From Thereva unica (taxonomy: Eukaryota > Arthropoda > Insecta > Diptera > Therevidae): 64,000 bases of DNA. Position 1 is the first letter of the stretch. Every line of letters begins with the position of its first letter. Position numbers and translations under genes: made by a program. The stretch lies in NCBI GenBank assembly GCA_949987705.1, contig OX465281.1:143950876-144014875 (forward strand). The letters are read 5' to 3'. This document shows, piece by piece, positions 1 to 11,560 of the stretch. Under the pieces are notes generated by a model. It saw only the letters and a list, made by a program, of their open reading frames with translations, did no database searches and was not told the origin of the DNA.

Positions 1-370
1 TATGCTTCAAATTCGATTGTGGGCGTACTGTCAGGCAAAAATAAAGTATTTTCAACCCTTAAGGGGTTAAAATTACCCCTAATGATTACACATGGAAAAT
101 AAAATTTAAATGTAAAACAATAAATTTTAATTTGTTTCAATCACAATTTTAATGTGGGGGTAGTTCTACCCCCTTAAGAGTTGAAAAAATTAATTTTTTG
201 CTGATTATATACCTTTTGAACCAAATTTCAAACAAAAAGCAAAAACAAATTTTTTGCAATTTTTTTATATTAAGTTGTTTTTATTATAGTAGGGGTAGTT
301 TTAACCCCTTAAGGGTTGAAAATAATTTATTTTTGCCTGGCAGTACGCCCACAATCGAATTTGAAGCATA
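1..370. mobile_element. Inverted-repeat element (MITE-like), possibly cut by the window edge
   Basis: The opening bases TATGCTTCAAATTCGATTGT reappear as an exact reverse complement ending at 370. The match extends through the GGGCGTACTG block and, less perfectly, through the AACCCTTAAGGGGTT block. The interior is AT-rich and has no coding potential. This is the structure of a short non-autonomous DNA element or foldback. Its left edge coincides with base 1, so a target-site duplication cannot be checked. The outermost TA on each side would fit a mariner-type TA duplication, but that is inference. Confidence 0.75.
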
Positions 371-735
371 AACTTGGGGAAACAATTTTTTTTACAATTT
401 TTGCCATTTTTCGCCAATTTAGGGGTAGTTTCAACCCTTTAGGAGTACCCCTTACCATTAAGTTCGCCTTAATTTTGTATAAATCAACCACCTTCGCAAA
501 TAAATATTAAAAAAAGTGCATTTCATCGCATTAATTTTCATTATTATTGAAATAATCGCGAAAACCCCCTAAAAAGGGGTGTTTTTTGCATTTTTAAGGG
601 TGACGCCCTAATTTTAGGACCGCGGGACCTCGATTTTTGTGATCAGCGACCCCAAAAACGTTTAGGGTTCGATTTTTTTAACGGTGTTATTTTGGAACAC
701 CTTAACGCGCGTTTTGAATGGACTAATTTTCTCAT
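371..735. other. AT-rich intergenic stretch, nothing recognised
   Basis: No gene or complete element is visible. A GGGGTAGTTTCAACCCTT block near 421 resembles the inner arms of the element ending at 370, so part may be decayed material of the same family. Confidence 0.4.
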
Positions 736-1180
736 TAATCCACCGTAGGAATGTAGCAGCTCTTGCAAAATTTTATCGCTTTTTTCATAATGATTGCTCC
801 ACTGAAATAAGTAGCCTCATGTATCCACGGCAACATTTTGTCGCAACACAAGAGTTGCCCGCTCGGCTCACCCTCACAGTTTACAACCCTTATGTTCGCG
901 CACACTCCGATCTAGAAATTCGTTTATAACAAGAACAACTCGTCTGTAGAACAACCTTCCAAAGACAGTATTCCCGAACTCATACAACATCCAAGAGTTC
1001 AAACGCAAGGTTCATCGCCACTTTCTGCAACACCCCCTTGACTCCCCCTAACCTATTATGTCCTTCTCTCTATCTTTCGAGCTAAGCTTACTACTGGACA
1101 TTGCACCATGACCTAAACGACATGACGTACTAGTAGTACAAAGGGTGACACCTGAGCTTAGACTATCACATAAAAAAAAA
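736..1180 (+). pseudogene. 3' end of a CR1/Jockey-type LINE (5'-truncated, decayed)
   Basis: The translation HRRNVAALAKFYRFFHNDCS followed by a degraded tail matches the C-terminus of the reverse transcriptase ORF encoded on the minus strand at 49460-50560, which reads HRRNVAALSKFYRYYHSDCS. Similarity continues through the 3' untranslated region: the block containing GTACTAGTAGTACAAAGGGTGAC matches its counterpart at about 49420-49445. An A-run at about 1172-1180 closes the copy. It is strongly 5'-truncated and frame-disrupted, so it is a dead LINE copy of the same family as 49375-50566. It abuts the next LINE fragment directly. Confidence 0.8.
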
Positions 1181-1918
1181 CAGACACCAAGACCTCAAAA
1201 ACATGCTTAACATTTTGGCAACAGAAAGTAGTCCAGCAGGCTTAAGGCTAAATCCAACTAAAACTAAAAAATTGCGGATAAATGCAAACACCATTGAACG
1301 GACTGCGCTGAATAACCGTCACGTGAAACTGGTAGACAAATTCTGCTTCCTCGGTAGTATTATTACCGAAAATGGCGGTGCAGAAGAAGATGTCAGTTCC
1401 AGAATAAATAAAGCACGAGGCGCATATGCATGCTTGTATCGCATATGGAGATCAACGGAGATCTCAACTAACACCAAATTGCGGGTGTTCAACTCCAACG
1501 TTAAGGCAGTACTTTTGTACGGTTGCGAAACATGGAAAGTCACCCAATTCATCACAGGTCGCCTACAAGTCTTCATCAACAGATGCCTGCGTCGTATCCT
1601 AAAAATCCGCTGGCAAGATAGAATTTCAAACGAAGAACTTTTTCGCCAAGAAAGGAAAGACGACCAAATCAGGCGAAGGAAATGGAATTGGGTTGGCCAC
1701 ACTTTGTGACGCGAAAACGAAAATCTAGCCAAACAGGCCCTTGACTTTAATCCGCAAGGAGAGTAGGAAGACCTAGAACAACGTGGGGGAGAACCCTACT
1801 AGCAGAAGCCGCTACAACTGGGAGATCCTGGTCGGAGCTGAGAGCTTTCCCGCAAAACAGAGTCCGCTGGAGGGCAACTTTTTCCGCCCTATGTCCCATG
1901 AGGGATTAATGATGATTG
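1181..1918 (+). pseudogene. RTE-like LINE, C-terminal part of reverse transcriptase and 3' end
   Basis: The open frame 1203-1709 encodes the region downstream of the RT active site, with motifs FCFLGSIITENGG, LLYGCETWKVT and INRCLRRILKIRWQDRISNE. The copy starts inside the HRHQDLKN segment that follows the YADD box in the related copy at 35380-35440, so it is 5'-truncated there. A TGA at about 1707 ends the frame, but coding similarity continues to the CCCTATGTCCCATGAGGGATTA terminus near 1910 and an ATGATGATT tail. Two relatives are in the window: 33803-36165 and the 48-bp tail at 15061-15108. The clade assignment rests on the WNVRAL endonuclease start of the longer copy. Confidence 0.82.
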
Positions 1919-2934
1919 TAGCGACTGTGTAGCTATTGATGCATTTCTCTAGACTGACGTTTTCCTTATAACCCATTCTAAGACCAGGTTCTAAAGCATG
2001 GGGTCCAGTCCATCTCCTTGTGTAAGTCAGTGGCGGTTTGTAAGGTTTAGGACAAGGAAAGCAATGCGCAGGGCAAACAATAAAAGTAAAAGAATCGAAG
2101 GCTTTAACTAAAAATAACTGAAAAATAACATATAGTGGAGTCAGATAAGCAAAACATAAGGAATTGTTTCAGTTTAAAAAAAATATTTGGAACATGTTTG
2201 TTACATCGAATACCATACGAAATGGACTATAATACCATACGAAATGGAGTATAATGGAAGCTACAAAGTTATCACATTATATTCAACACTCACAGTCATA
2301 GTTTTGAAATAAATACATTTATTATTGTAAAAACTGCTAATAAATAAAAATGAATGATGGAAATTTATTTCTATCAACAGACATCTTATTATTTATTTTG
2401 TACTAAATTCGAGGAAAATTTTTTTGTTTACATCAGCATTGTCAATCAGCAATCCATTCCTATATGTCAGTGGTCCGAGGGCTAACACAACATGCAGAAG
2501 TTGTAATATCTCCAGCTTTAGTACTTCCAGAGGATATATTACTTATTATATATTAAGATTTTGTCTTGGATAATGTCAGTTGTGTCATTCTTCTAGTTTG
2601 TAAATTGTATTTTTTTTTAAACTAAAACCATTTTAAATTGAGTTTCCCTTGAACAAATCTTGTAAACCCATGAGCATTTATTTAGTTAGAATTTAATATG
2701 GGGCTAATATTTTTTTCAGAAAAAAATTGTAGGGCCATGGGTGCATGGTACTTGCAGCGTTGGAGAATTCGCGTGAAAATGCGGGAACAAATAACAGCGA
2801 AACCTTTAGAAAACACTCAGTTTAGATCGTTTCAAACTCCGTGACACAAAAAATTTGAACAGTCCTGCGCACCTCGTTGCCAAATTTTATAAATATTGTT
2901 CTATCATTTCCCCTCTTTTTAGTTACAACGACAG
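1919..2934. other. AT-rich stretch without recognised genes
   Basis: Only a short direct duplication is visible: ATACCATACGAAATGGA occurs twice at about 2211-2247. Six-frame reading gives no convincing protein. Confidence 0.4.
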
Positions 2935-3199
2935 CATTGTCATCCAAACTAAACGTGTATGCAAAATTTCAGCTCTATCCGAAACCGGGAAGTGGGTCAA
3001 ATTTAACTTCCTAGATTTGACGACAAACAGTGGCACAATTTCAAAAATCGTGCGCCATTTTGGAACCGCCATCTTGATATTTTTACAAAATGGCCAGATT
3101 GCATTGTCATCCAAACTAAACGTGTATGCAAAATTTCAGCTCTATCCGAAACCGGGAAGTGGGTCAAATTTAACTTCCAAGATTTGACGACAAACAGTG
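2935..3199. repeat. 98-bp direct repeat, two copies (2935-3032 and 3102-3199)
   Basis: The two copies are nearly identical over 98 bases, from CATTGTCATCCAAACT to CGACAAACAGTG, and begin 167 bases apart. The spacer includes a GGAACCGCCATCTTG block of a kind seen again near 46760. The pair looks like part of a dispersed repeat with internal duplication rather than a gene. The open frame across it simply follows the repeat. Confidence 0.75.
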
Positions 3200-4643
3200 T
3201 AAGTTAAATAAAAGAATTTAAAAAGAATTTAAAAACTTGACTCCCTAAGAATAAAATAAATCCCAAAAAAAACATTGTAAATCGTAAAGCGCTAAAAAAA
3301 TGAAGAATATTGAAATTTTTCTCGTTCTTAGATGCTCCGAAGCTTTTTTCCGTAAATACCTTGTAGTGGGGCCTCCCTTTCTGACACAAGTTTTTTTTTT
3401 TTTCAAATATATTCAGGAATCACCCCTGAATATATAAGCCACATGTCATAGGCCACATAGTCGTTCATGTCATGGTGCAATGTTTAATAGCAAACTTAGC
3501 TTGAAGATATAAAAATTATATGATAGGTTAAGGGTAGCCTGGAGAAGACAGTGAGTGGTTGAACTCTTGGATGTAGTATAAGTTTTTAGTTATTTTAACA
3601 GCCGGCTGAGCCACAGCCGTCGGGGTTAACTTGAGATAGGGGTGTGATATGTACAGGCCCGCCATAAAAAAGGGCAACGTGGACGATTTGCTCCGGGCCC
3701 CAGGCAAGAGGGTTCCCGAGAATAGAGTGAAACTCAAAAAGTGAAAACCCCTGTGTACTAATCGTCTACGGGCCCTGTAACTTGCTTGAAAACCGAAAAG
3801 CCAAAACCGCCATATCAATGCATTCTAATTATCAAGCAAAAGTAATCTAAAACCTGAAACTGAATATGGATTCTTCTAATCATAACATTTATAAAGTAAG
3901 CATTACTTTTCTTTCAGGAAAGTCATCTATGACATCATCATAGTCTATATTAATATCATGCAATGATTTCTCCAAATTTCCTCCTCCAAATTCGCTCCTC
4001 TTAGTACTGCTTCGATTTTTCCCACTAAGATAGCTTCTGGATTGATTCTGCCAAAAGAAAGTTGAGGGCTGAGCCTGTCTACGTAAGAGTAAACTAGAGT
4101 CTTAGGAAAAGCCCTTTATACTGTGTCGAAAATCAATTTTCTTCATATAAAGTACAATGTCGATCAGCACTCTAGTCGGGAAGGAAGGAGCAATAAATGC
4201 ACTAAAAGGGTTAAAATGAATGTGCCCTTGAGATTCGTGGGTTTGGGTGGGTGATGCTGCACGTATACGCTCATACCAAGCCTAGTAGGGCATTTTTATT
4301 GAGGCTTCAGTACGATTTACCGTCGTGTAAGGGAAAAATGTAATGCCTCGCATAAGCTTTGCTCAACTCTTACCGTAGGGAATGTGTTAACCAAGTTGCT
4401 TACAGAGTTATTGTACCTAGATGTAGCTCCTAAAATGCGTTTTCCATTAAGTCGCGATTCTAGAAATTCAACAATTTCAAATACAGACCTATGTATTTCG
4501 ATAAAATAACATTTCAAACAGCTACAATTTAAAAATTTGGTATTTTTTTTTTGTTTAAGTTTTTAGGAATATAGAAGTAAATTTACTAGTTCAATTAGTG
4601 ATTTTTTCAGAACTACAGTAATCCATAAATCATCGAACTCTTG
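3200..4643. other. Non-coding stretch with a short block shared with the 37-39 kb foldback
   Basis: At about 3410-3445 the sequence after a T-run reads CAGGAATCACCCCTGAA followed by ATATA and AGCC. It closely matches the foldback arms at about 37355 (reverse complement) and 38570. The rest, including a GC-richer patch at 3600-3790, gives no recognisable protein or RNA. Confidence 0.45.
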
Positions 4644-5097
4644 CACTGAAAACCCAAGTGCGTGAATTTAGAACATATTTCACGTGTTAAATCGTGTAGT
4701 CACTTTTTACGCGTGTAAATTTAACACCCTTAATGCTCATGCTTTAAACACACTTAATATGTATTAATATGAAGCTTTTGTGAGTAGAGTCGAAAAGTCG
4801 TCACTGTAATGTCTTCTCTCGCTGCCGTTCTGTAAAAAGGGTTGTGAAGCCTTCGGAAGAGCGTGGTTCCTGATGTATTGGAGGATGTGTGCACACTGCA
4901 ACCCCCAGAGTATTTTTCCCGTGTGAATTTAACACACCATACACTTCATACCTAAGCGTTTCAATTTTAGTTAATCGTGTGTTAAATTTACAAGCTTTTC
5001 GCGTGTTAAAAACTAACACGTTTTAAATGCGTAAAAAGGAACTTCACGATTTAACAGGCGAAATATGTTTTAAATTCTCACTCTTGGGTTTGCAGTG
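4644..5097. mobile_element. Inverted-repeat element (MITE-like), ends CACTG...CAGTG
   Basis: The left end CACTGAAAACCCAAG is mirrored by CTTGGGTTTGCAGTG at the right end. Imperfect arms of about 60 bases follow (GAATTTAGAACATATTTC against GAAATATGTTTTAAATTC). There is no coding capacity. The family is not identified and flanking bases show no clear duplication. Confidence 0.7.
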
Positions 5098-5420
5098 TAA
5101 TGTTTGATTTTCACACGTTTACACACGTAAAACGATAAAACGTTGCAATTCCTTTAGCGCGTAAAAAATATTATACGCTGCTTGTGTATGATTTTTACAC
5201 ACATGTATTTTTATCCGCATTATTTTAGCACGGCTTATTCCTTAGCTGCATTATTTTAACACGGTTAACCGAATTTACACGCTTATGAAGTGTGTAGTGT
5301 GTTAATTTCACGCGCAAAAAATTTTCTGCGGTTTGCATCTAGCGTTGTGCCTTGAAGCCCATCATACAATAGTGGTAGCATATGACGCTTTACTTTTCCT
5401 TTCCCCCCAAAGAGTCAAAT
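5098..5420. other. Stretch rich in CGTGT/ACACG words, second inverted arm
   Basis: The block ACGCTTATGAAGTGTGTAG near 5277-5300 is an inverted copy of a block at about 4930-4960 inside the preceding element (ACACTTCATACCTAAGCGT). The original fold may therefore have reached to about 5320. No gene is visible. Confidence 0.4.
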
Positions 5421-5823
5421 TTTAAGGTCAAAACAGAATTGCGGCTGCGACGGCGGACCGCCAAGTCAGCCGTTTATCGCAAATGAACACAAACCGCGTA
5501 TAACGAAATTACAACTGCAGCGGCCCAGCGCCGTAAAGTCGAAGTCGGCGTTTGAGAAAATTTCTAAAATCACCGTCGGCGACGCAGTGTAAGCAACATT
5601 AAAAAGTTCATTCATGAACGAAAAACGTTTTAGTTTTATCAAACAAGTTTTATTCCACTTTAATTAATATATTAGTTTTCAAACACAACGTAAAATGTCA
5701 CGCTTTTATGTCAGAATAGAAGTTGCCGTTGCAATTTCGTTCAACATTACCTGCGCCGTCCAACTTTGACATAAATCGCAGTTGCAGTCGGCCGTCGCAG
5801 TCGCAATTCTGTTTTGACCTTTA
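5421..5823. mobile_element. Long-arm inverted-repeat element, AGGTCAAAACAGAATTGCG termini
   Basis: The left arm AGGTCAAAACAGAATTGCGG and the right arm CGCAATTCTGTTTTGACCT are near-perfect inverses, and inverted similarity continues for about 100 bases on each side. TTAA occurs at both outer borders. That could be a TTAA duplication, but the termini do not look like the usual piggyBac CCY ends, so the class is left open. No ORF. Confidence 0.72.
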
Positions 5824-6065
5824 AAGTACCGTAAATTTTGCCGAGTACTGCGATCTCTAAAAAAGTGAGTAAGTGGAAATTTCACTATTTACTTTAATAG
5901 TTCATGGACCTACTAAAAAATTAGTGAACCTCTCTATGCTTACTAATTGAATTAGTAAAATTTAAATTTTTTATTTATTATTAGGTGACTTGATTTATAT
6001 ATTGGTTATTGTGGATTTTATTTAGTGAAAGCAAAGATTTTTTCTTCTATTATTAAGTAAGATTA

Positions 6066-6250
6066 AAAAATTAATCGAGTTTGACATAAATTGCGTCTGA
6101 CGGCCGCCATATTGTTTATTTTAAAATTAGCCTAGCCGACGTTACTGGGATTCATTAAACGATTCTAGCGGCACCCTAGCAATTTAAATCCGTTCAGGCG
6201 TTTAAAAGTTGTCATAAATGAAATAAATATGCGAACATACATACATACAA
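6066..6250 (+). repeat. Dispersed repeat, copy 1
   Basis: This segment shares an ordered set of blocks with 7222-7400: TTAATCGA, ATAAATTGCGT, TGACGGCCGC, TATTGTTT, CTCATTAAAC-like and ATCCGTTCAGG, ending in a CATA-rich tail. Two diverged copies on the same strand about 1.15 kb apart suggest a SINE or LINE 3' end. No RNA polymerase III boxes were seen. Confidence 0.6.
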
Positions 6251-7221
6251 TCGGTCTCAAAAGTTTGTATTCACCGGCCATTTACTACATCTAAGGTGAG
6301 TACTTCCTAAGTAACAAATAATTTCGGGAATCTTTTGAAGCAATAGTACACCTTGTATTTCACTGTTTAATTCCTTATTATAATAAAGTTTAAAAAATTG
6401 GTGTTGAAGTATAATGCATTGGAAAAGAATAAATGTATACTAAAAAATGAAGTCAAAAGCTAGTAGGTATGCAAACAGAAAATAGCCTATTGTTGTTCTA
6501 CGCATATAGGGAATCCTGTCACAGCCTTACAACGGTTAATGTGGTAAATAGTAGATACATAAAAAATGAGCGACAAACACCACACACCACAAAAAGAGAG
6601 GTTTATCTCTGCCCGTTTTCGAGATAGGGTGTTTAAAAAATAGAAAAAAGTGTAGATTAAGTTGGAGTAAAGTGGTAATGAAACAACGGTCTATATGCAA
6701 TAAGGTATATTTTTATGTCAGTAATGGGGCTCTCATTTAATTAATCTAAACAATGGTGTATGAATGGGAAAAACAGAAATAAATTGTCGTATCTGTAAAA
6801 AAATATGAAAAAATACATTTCACTCTAACTCAAAAAGTAGTTCATTGAGGTCCTTTTTTCTGAACACTTTTAACATCCTCCAAAGGTTGCCTAAAGATTT
6901 TTTACAACACTCCAAGACTTCAGCTGCCTTGGTTTTTTTTCTGTTTACCATTACCGTGTAAACATTACACTGCTTTTTCTGGCAGTCGTGTTACATAGAG
7001 TTTGTAGAGGAACTTTTCATTTCGCTTCAACATCGCTACTAGGCGTAACTATTAAATGTTAATTTATGGTGATCGGGTAATAAAAGGCGTTTCAAGTAAT
7101 TTAATTGGCGTTTAATTAACACATACCTATTAAATGTTGTACAATTTGAAATCGTCTCAATTTCACCTTTGGTTTGATTTTTTTGATATTGAGCCAATCA
7201 AAAAAAAAGAAAAAACAAAAA
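6251..7221. other. AT-rich non-coding stretch
   Basis: No recognisable gene, RNA or complete element. It separates the two dispersed-repeat copies. Confidence 0.4.
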
Positions 7222-7400
7222 ATAATAATCGAATGTGACGTAAATTGCGTATGACGGCCGCAATATTGTTTTTTTGAAAAATGTTACGTTATGTAAGTCG
7301 GACTCATTAAACCATTCTAACGGTCATCTTAATCCAGCCATCTTAATCCGTTCAGGCTATTAAAAGCTTTGGTGGGACAAAGAAACCTACATATACACAT
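7222..7400 (+). repeat. Dispersed repeat, copy 2
   Basis: Diverged second copy of 6066-6250 (TGACGTAAATTGCGTATGAC, ATCCGTTCAGG), preceded by an A-rich run and followed by ACATATACACAT. It has the same strand and block order as copy 1. Confidence 0.6.
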
Positions 7401-7485
7401 AAAACCTAAACACAGTGCACTCCTTGTCATGTCAAAAATAGAGAATTGGTAGAATAAAATGTCTTTAATTTCATTATTCCTAATA

Positions 7486-8018
7486 GTCCAGGAGGGGTAG
7501 CGGAAAAGTATTCAAAAGTTGTAATAACTCTACCGTGCGATAATTAAGAGAAAAATCGTAGGAATTCAATGATTCTTTGGGAATAAAATCGGTCCAGGAG
7601 AACAGGTGGAAAAAAGTTAACGAGTTTTTAAGGTATTAAATCAAACCTCCATACATTTCATGAAAATGAGTTTGCAGAGTAACCCTTTTCGAACTTTAGG
7701 ACTATTTTGGGCCGCGTTCAAACTTTTTTCCGGAAATTGCTGTTTTTACATAGGTACTTGCGAAAAGTTATTATTTTACGCAACGCGAAAAATTATCGTT
7801 TTTTCTTAAGTTTTTATTGTAGGTAACCACACCAACAGAAGCCACAATTTCAGCCTTGAAACAATGTTCTTCGATAATTACGATCCTATAATTTTTAGAT
7901 CTGTTCCTCTGAACCGATTTTATTCGAAACACATTCATTGAATTTCTACGACTTGTCTCTTAATTATAACGTAAAAATCTCAGAATTTATATCAACTATT
8001 CCGCTTTCCATCCTGGAC
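7486..8018. mobile_element. Long-terminal-inverted-repeat MITE flanked by TA
   Basis: The left end GTCCAGGAGGGGTAGCGGAA and the right end (reverse complement GTCCAGGATGGAAAGCGGAA) begin imperfect inverted arms of about 135 bases. The arms include TAATTAAGAGA, ATTCAATGA and GAATAAAATCGGT on both sides. TA flanks each end, as expected of Tc1/mariner-type integration. No transposase is encoded. It lies just beyond the 3' end of the LINE at 8022-9692. Confidence 0.72.
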
Positions 8019-8021
8019 TAG

Positions 8022-9692
8022 TTAACTTTTACTGTCAGGGAATTCCATCCACATACTTTAATAGTAATAGAGTTTACCCTTCTAATATAGAAGGCGCACT
8101 GCTTAGCTGAACCAAAAAAGGTTTACCTACTCAGCACAATCAAGCACTGAGATTAGGCTCAACACTAACCACGCAAACATAAAAACTAGTAAATTAAATT
8201 AACATGTAACCAACGCAAGCAAAAGGAAATATAAGTGAGATCACGTGAGATTTAAAATCTTTTCCAATGCTCACGCTAAAGACATTAATATTATTATTTA
8301 CATTAATGAACATACGGTTTACAGGTTCAAATCTGCCGTAATTCGTGTTAGAAGAGGTGATTTGTAAAAGAGGTGGTCCTCTTAGGTTATAACGACTCTC
8401 TCTAAACGATGCACGGCGACCTAGAAAACCTGAGTCAACCTTTCCATTAAGGAGCTGATGAACAAATACAACATCGGCCACCTCACGACGCTTATGAAGA
8501 GAGCTTAAGTTGAGTAACTTAAGCCGGGATTCATATGATGGAAGAACTATTGGGTTTAACCAAGGAAGATGTTTCAATGCGATTCGAACAAACCTTCGTT
8601 GAACCGATTCAATAGTGCTAATTGTAGTGAGGAGACCAGAACTGGGACGCATATTCAAGTAATGGTCTGACAAGGGAAATGCATAGGTGTTTAGTAATCA
8701 AGGGGTTGTTAAATTCTTTGGACCACCTTTTAATAAAACCAGAGAAATCCAGCTTACTATCAAATCTAATCCCGAGATCTTTAACAAAATTAACACGAGG
8801 AATACCCTCACCAGAAAAGGTGTAGTTAAAAATTATAGGATCACGTCTCCTACTAAAAGTCATGACTTCACATTTACCAATATTTAGAACCAGGTTGTTG
8901 TTAGCACACCAAGAGTAAAAGTGTCAAGGTCAACTTGCAAAAGTTTGCATCCTCAATACTCTTTATGTGACGGTACAATTTGATGTCATCAGCATAAATC
9001 AATATTCTACAGTGTCTTACCAAGGGAACAATGTCATCAATTGACAAGATAAAGAGAAGAGGGTCAAGATGACTTCCTTGAGGGACACCGGATGGCGCTT
9101 CAATGGTTACTGATTCGGAACCACGAAAAAGAACTTGGTAGGTCCTTTTAGCTAAATAGGACTGGAACCATACTAGAAGGGCTTGCGGAAAGCCAAGCTT
9201 ACTTAATTTTTGAATTATAATGGAATGGGAGAGCTTATCAAATGCCTTACTAAAATTAGTATAAACACAATCAGTTTGACAACCAGAAACGAGGCCCTCG
9301 ACAGCATGAGAAGTGAACTCAAGAAGATTGGTGGTAGAGGAACGAGTTGCAAGAAAACCATGTTGATACGTTGAGACCAGCCTCTTGCAGATAGGAGCGA
9401 TTGCAGAATAGATAATTGATTCGAAAAGTTTTGTAATAACAGACAACTTCGCAACTGGTCTATAATTCGATATTTCGTTCTTGCTACCACTTTTGTGAAT
9501 AGGAATTATGCACGAATTCTTCCAAAGCGTAGGGAAGTACGCTTTATCCAGGGATTTTTGAAACAAGGTTGTCAGTGGAGACTGCAGAACCTCCACACAG
9601 GATTTAAGGACAGCGGGAGGAGTACCGTCGGGGCCAGAAGTGAAGTCAAATGGGAGTTCGTCGATACTTCCCAGTATTCGTATTATGGTGCA
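8022..9692 (-). pseudogene. CR1/Jockey-type LINE reverse transcriptase, decayed copy
   Basis: Reading the minus strand, conserved RT blocks appear in order: SGPDGTPPAVLKS near 9640, IIPIHKSGSKNEISNYRPVA, TNFSKAFDKLSHS, GVPQGSHLDPLLFILSIDD, LIYADDIKLYR near 8990, then VKDLGIRFDSKLDF and the C-terminal RRFVRIALKHLPWL and LKLLNLSSLHKRREVADVVF. They fall in three overlapping frames (9596-8901, 8863-8618, 8673-8194), so at least two frameshifts separate them. No endonuclease domain is present, so the copy is 5'-truncated. A second copy of the family is at 47950-49095 plus 51405-51680. LINE-encoded RT copies element RNA at a nicked chromosomal target; this copy cannot. Confidence 0.85.
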
Positions 9693-10062
9693 TATTTTAC
9701 CCTGATGAAAATATAAGACTGAAAACAGACTGAAAATTTACAATTTGTTTTTTTTTTTTTCAATTTTTAAGAGCAGACGGAGAACAGCCTTTGACTGAGG
9801 AGTGTGGACGGAAACATTTAGACGTTTGGTTGGAAGCTTTCTACGTCCAAGAAATGCCGAGTGCTCCTTCCTGAAAATATTCCAAGTCTAAAAGTGAATA
9901 TTGTTCCGGGAGCTCTTTACAGTCTTTTGTTGATATTCGGGAAGGGTAACTGATACTCGTATCAGTGCAAATAATAATTTCTGCCTTATTTCAGACAGAA
10001 TACCGTCTAAAACCTCCTTTCAATCTTTTGTCAGACTTATATTTTCACGCCCGGGTTTAAAA
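9693..10062. mobile_element. Possible short inverted-repeat element
   Basis: GATGAAAATATAAGACTGA near 9705 is mirrored by TCAGACTTATATTTTCACG near 10031, with further imperfect pairing outside. Interior non-coding. The pairing contains indels, so this is a tentative MITE call. Confidence 0.4.
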
Positions 10063-11560
10063 CATTTCGCCATTTTTCGTGCATTCAAAATATCCGGCAT
10101 ATAGCATTCAGGCACAAATGAATATACTAACTAAATAATTCGTGCAATAATCACCAGCAATTAGTCAAAAAGAGGCCCGTTCAAAGCAGTTAAAAGCCTG
10201 GAAAACAACACAATAGCATTTCCGAATGGGGCACACCTGTGTTGGGAAAGCTTCACTAGCAACCGAAAAGACGGGAACACGTCATTAAAGCAACTCGAGC
10301 AAAATGGGGAGGGAGTGGAACCAGTAAAACTAATCACCTAATGCCATTAATTACGAGCCCAATTTAACCCACACAAAAGTGTAAAAACTGACGTAATTAC
10401 CGTTAAGCACACAGGCGCGCCGACACAGGCCATATGCGAATGTGTGCGCTATGGCTGCAGCTCCCTGTTACTGGCATTAAATGCTCATTAACCGGGCGAG
10501 TAAATGCGGTATCTTCGAATGGCGCAAAAAACCGAGTGGAAGATCAGTCAATGAGAGCGCATTACAGAGCATTTTCAGACGGAAGGTATGAGAGCGATGG
10601 TTGGAGGAAGTCCCCCCTTTCCACGTTTGAATTCCGACATGCCAATCGAATTTAGAATATTCCATGCAGCCTCGCAATGGAATGGAGCAGGGCCTGGTCT
10701 CGTTCGGTAAGGAGTAACTGGTACATGGCACAGCTGATCCGATGAGGCCGAGCGGCGCTCATACAGCGACTACGCTGAAAATACCGGTTGCGCAAGAGCG
10801 AAAATTATGATGGTGGCAGCCCTTCTAATTCTCATGCAAAGAAGGGATAAGGCGGTACTCAGCATGACACACTTGACCAATCCTGATGAAGGCGTAATAT
10901 GCCCCTCTGGATAAAGGCGGTCTTCTGGTTTGTTTACAAATTGGATGCCATTACCTGAATCAGAGTACACACTAGTGCCCACGGCTCGACGCTTGGTGAT
11001 GCCAGATTTGAACATGCGGGGACCAATAATGACGTCACTCCTGTTGGGATGCTGGAATTTGGTCTACGATTCCTCTTTGGCCCATTCGCAAGGAACGAAG
11101 GAATGTTTATTTACAATTAGGATTAGGGACGTGTGTACTTTTAGTTATTTTTAGTGTAAATTATTCAATTATTGGCTTTTATGTGCTGAATGACCACAAT
11201 AATCTTGGAAGTTGTGCCACTATGTTATCAGTTTATACCATTCCCTTTTTGGTTTTTTAGATTAAGTTCGCTTTTTGAAGCTAATTTAAGCGTGAAAAAC
11301 CTTTTTCCTAGATTCTTTTCTGAGAATTGCAATGCTTACGCAATAAATAATTACATGGTTCTATAATTAAGGTTGAAAAATCGTCATATTGTAAATGCGA
11401 TAGTATTGTTGAGTTGATATTTTGCAAATCGTCATAAATGCCGCTTATAAAAATTTCTATGTCTATTACGAACTTCCATAACATTTTGTACATCCTCCTA
11501 TGTTGAATCCTGAGTTTTTAGATTGCGCTCTCACATTTTGCTTTAAATTACGCTTTTCAA
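10063..11560. other. GC-richer, low-repeat stretch without a recognised gene
   Basis: About 10.1-11.15 kb is clearly less AT-rich than its surroundings and contains no repeat that recurs in the window. Short frames exist on both strands (for example 10930-11154 plus, 10770-11015 minus), but I recognise no domain and they oppose each other. It may be single-copy host DNA or an old unrecognised element. 11160-11560 returns to AT-rich sequence and could be the degraded downstream part of the helicase relic that follows. Confidence 0.35.

Noticed and set aside
3600..3800. GC-rich patch considered as an rDNA fragment
   Set aside because: No block of it matches conserved rRNA sequence I can recognise.
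4801..5019. 72-codon minus-strand frame in the CACTG-ended element
   Set aside because: It overlaps inverted arms and carries no recognisable domain.
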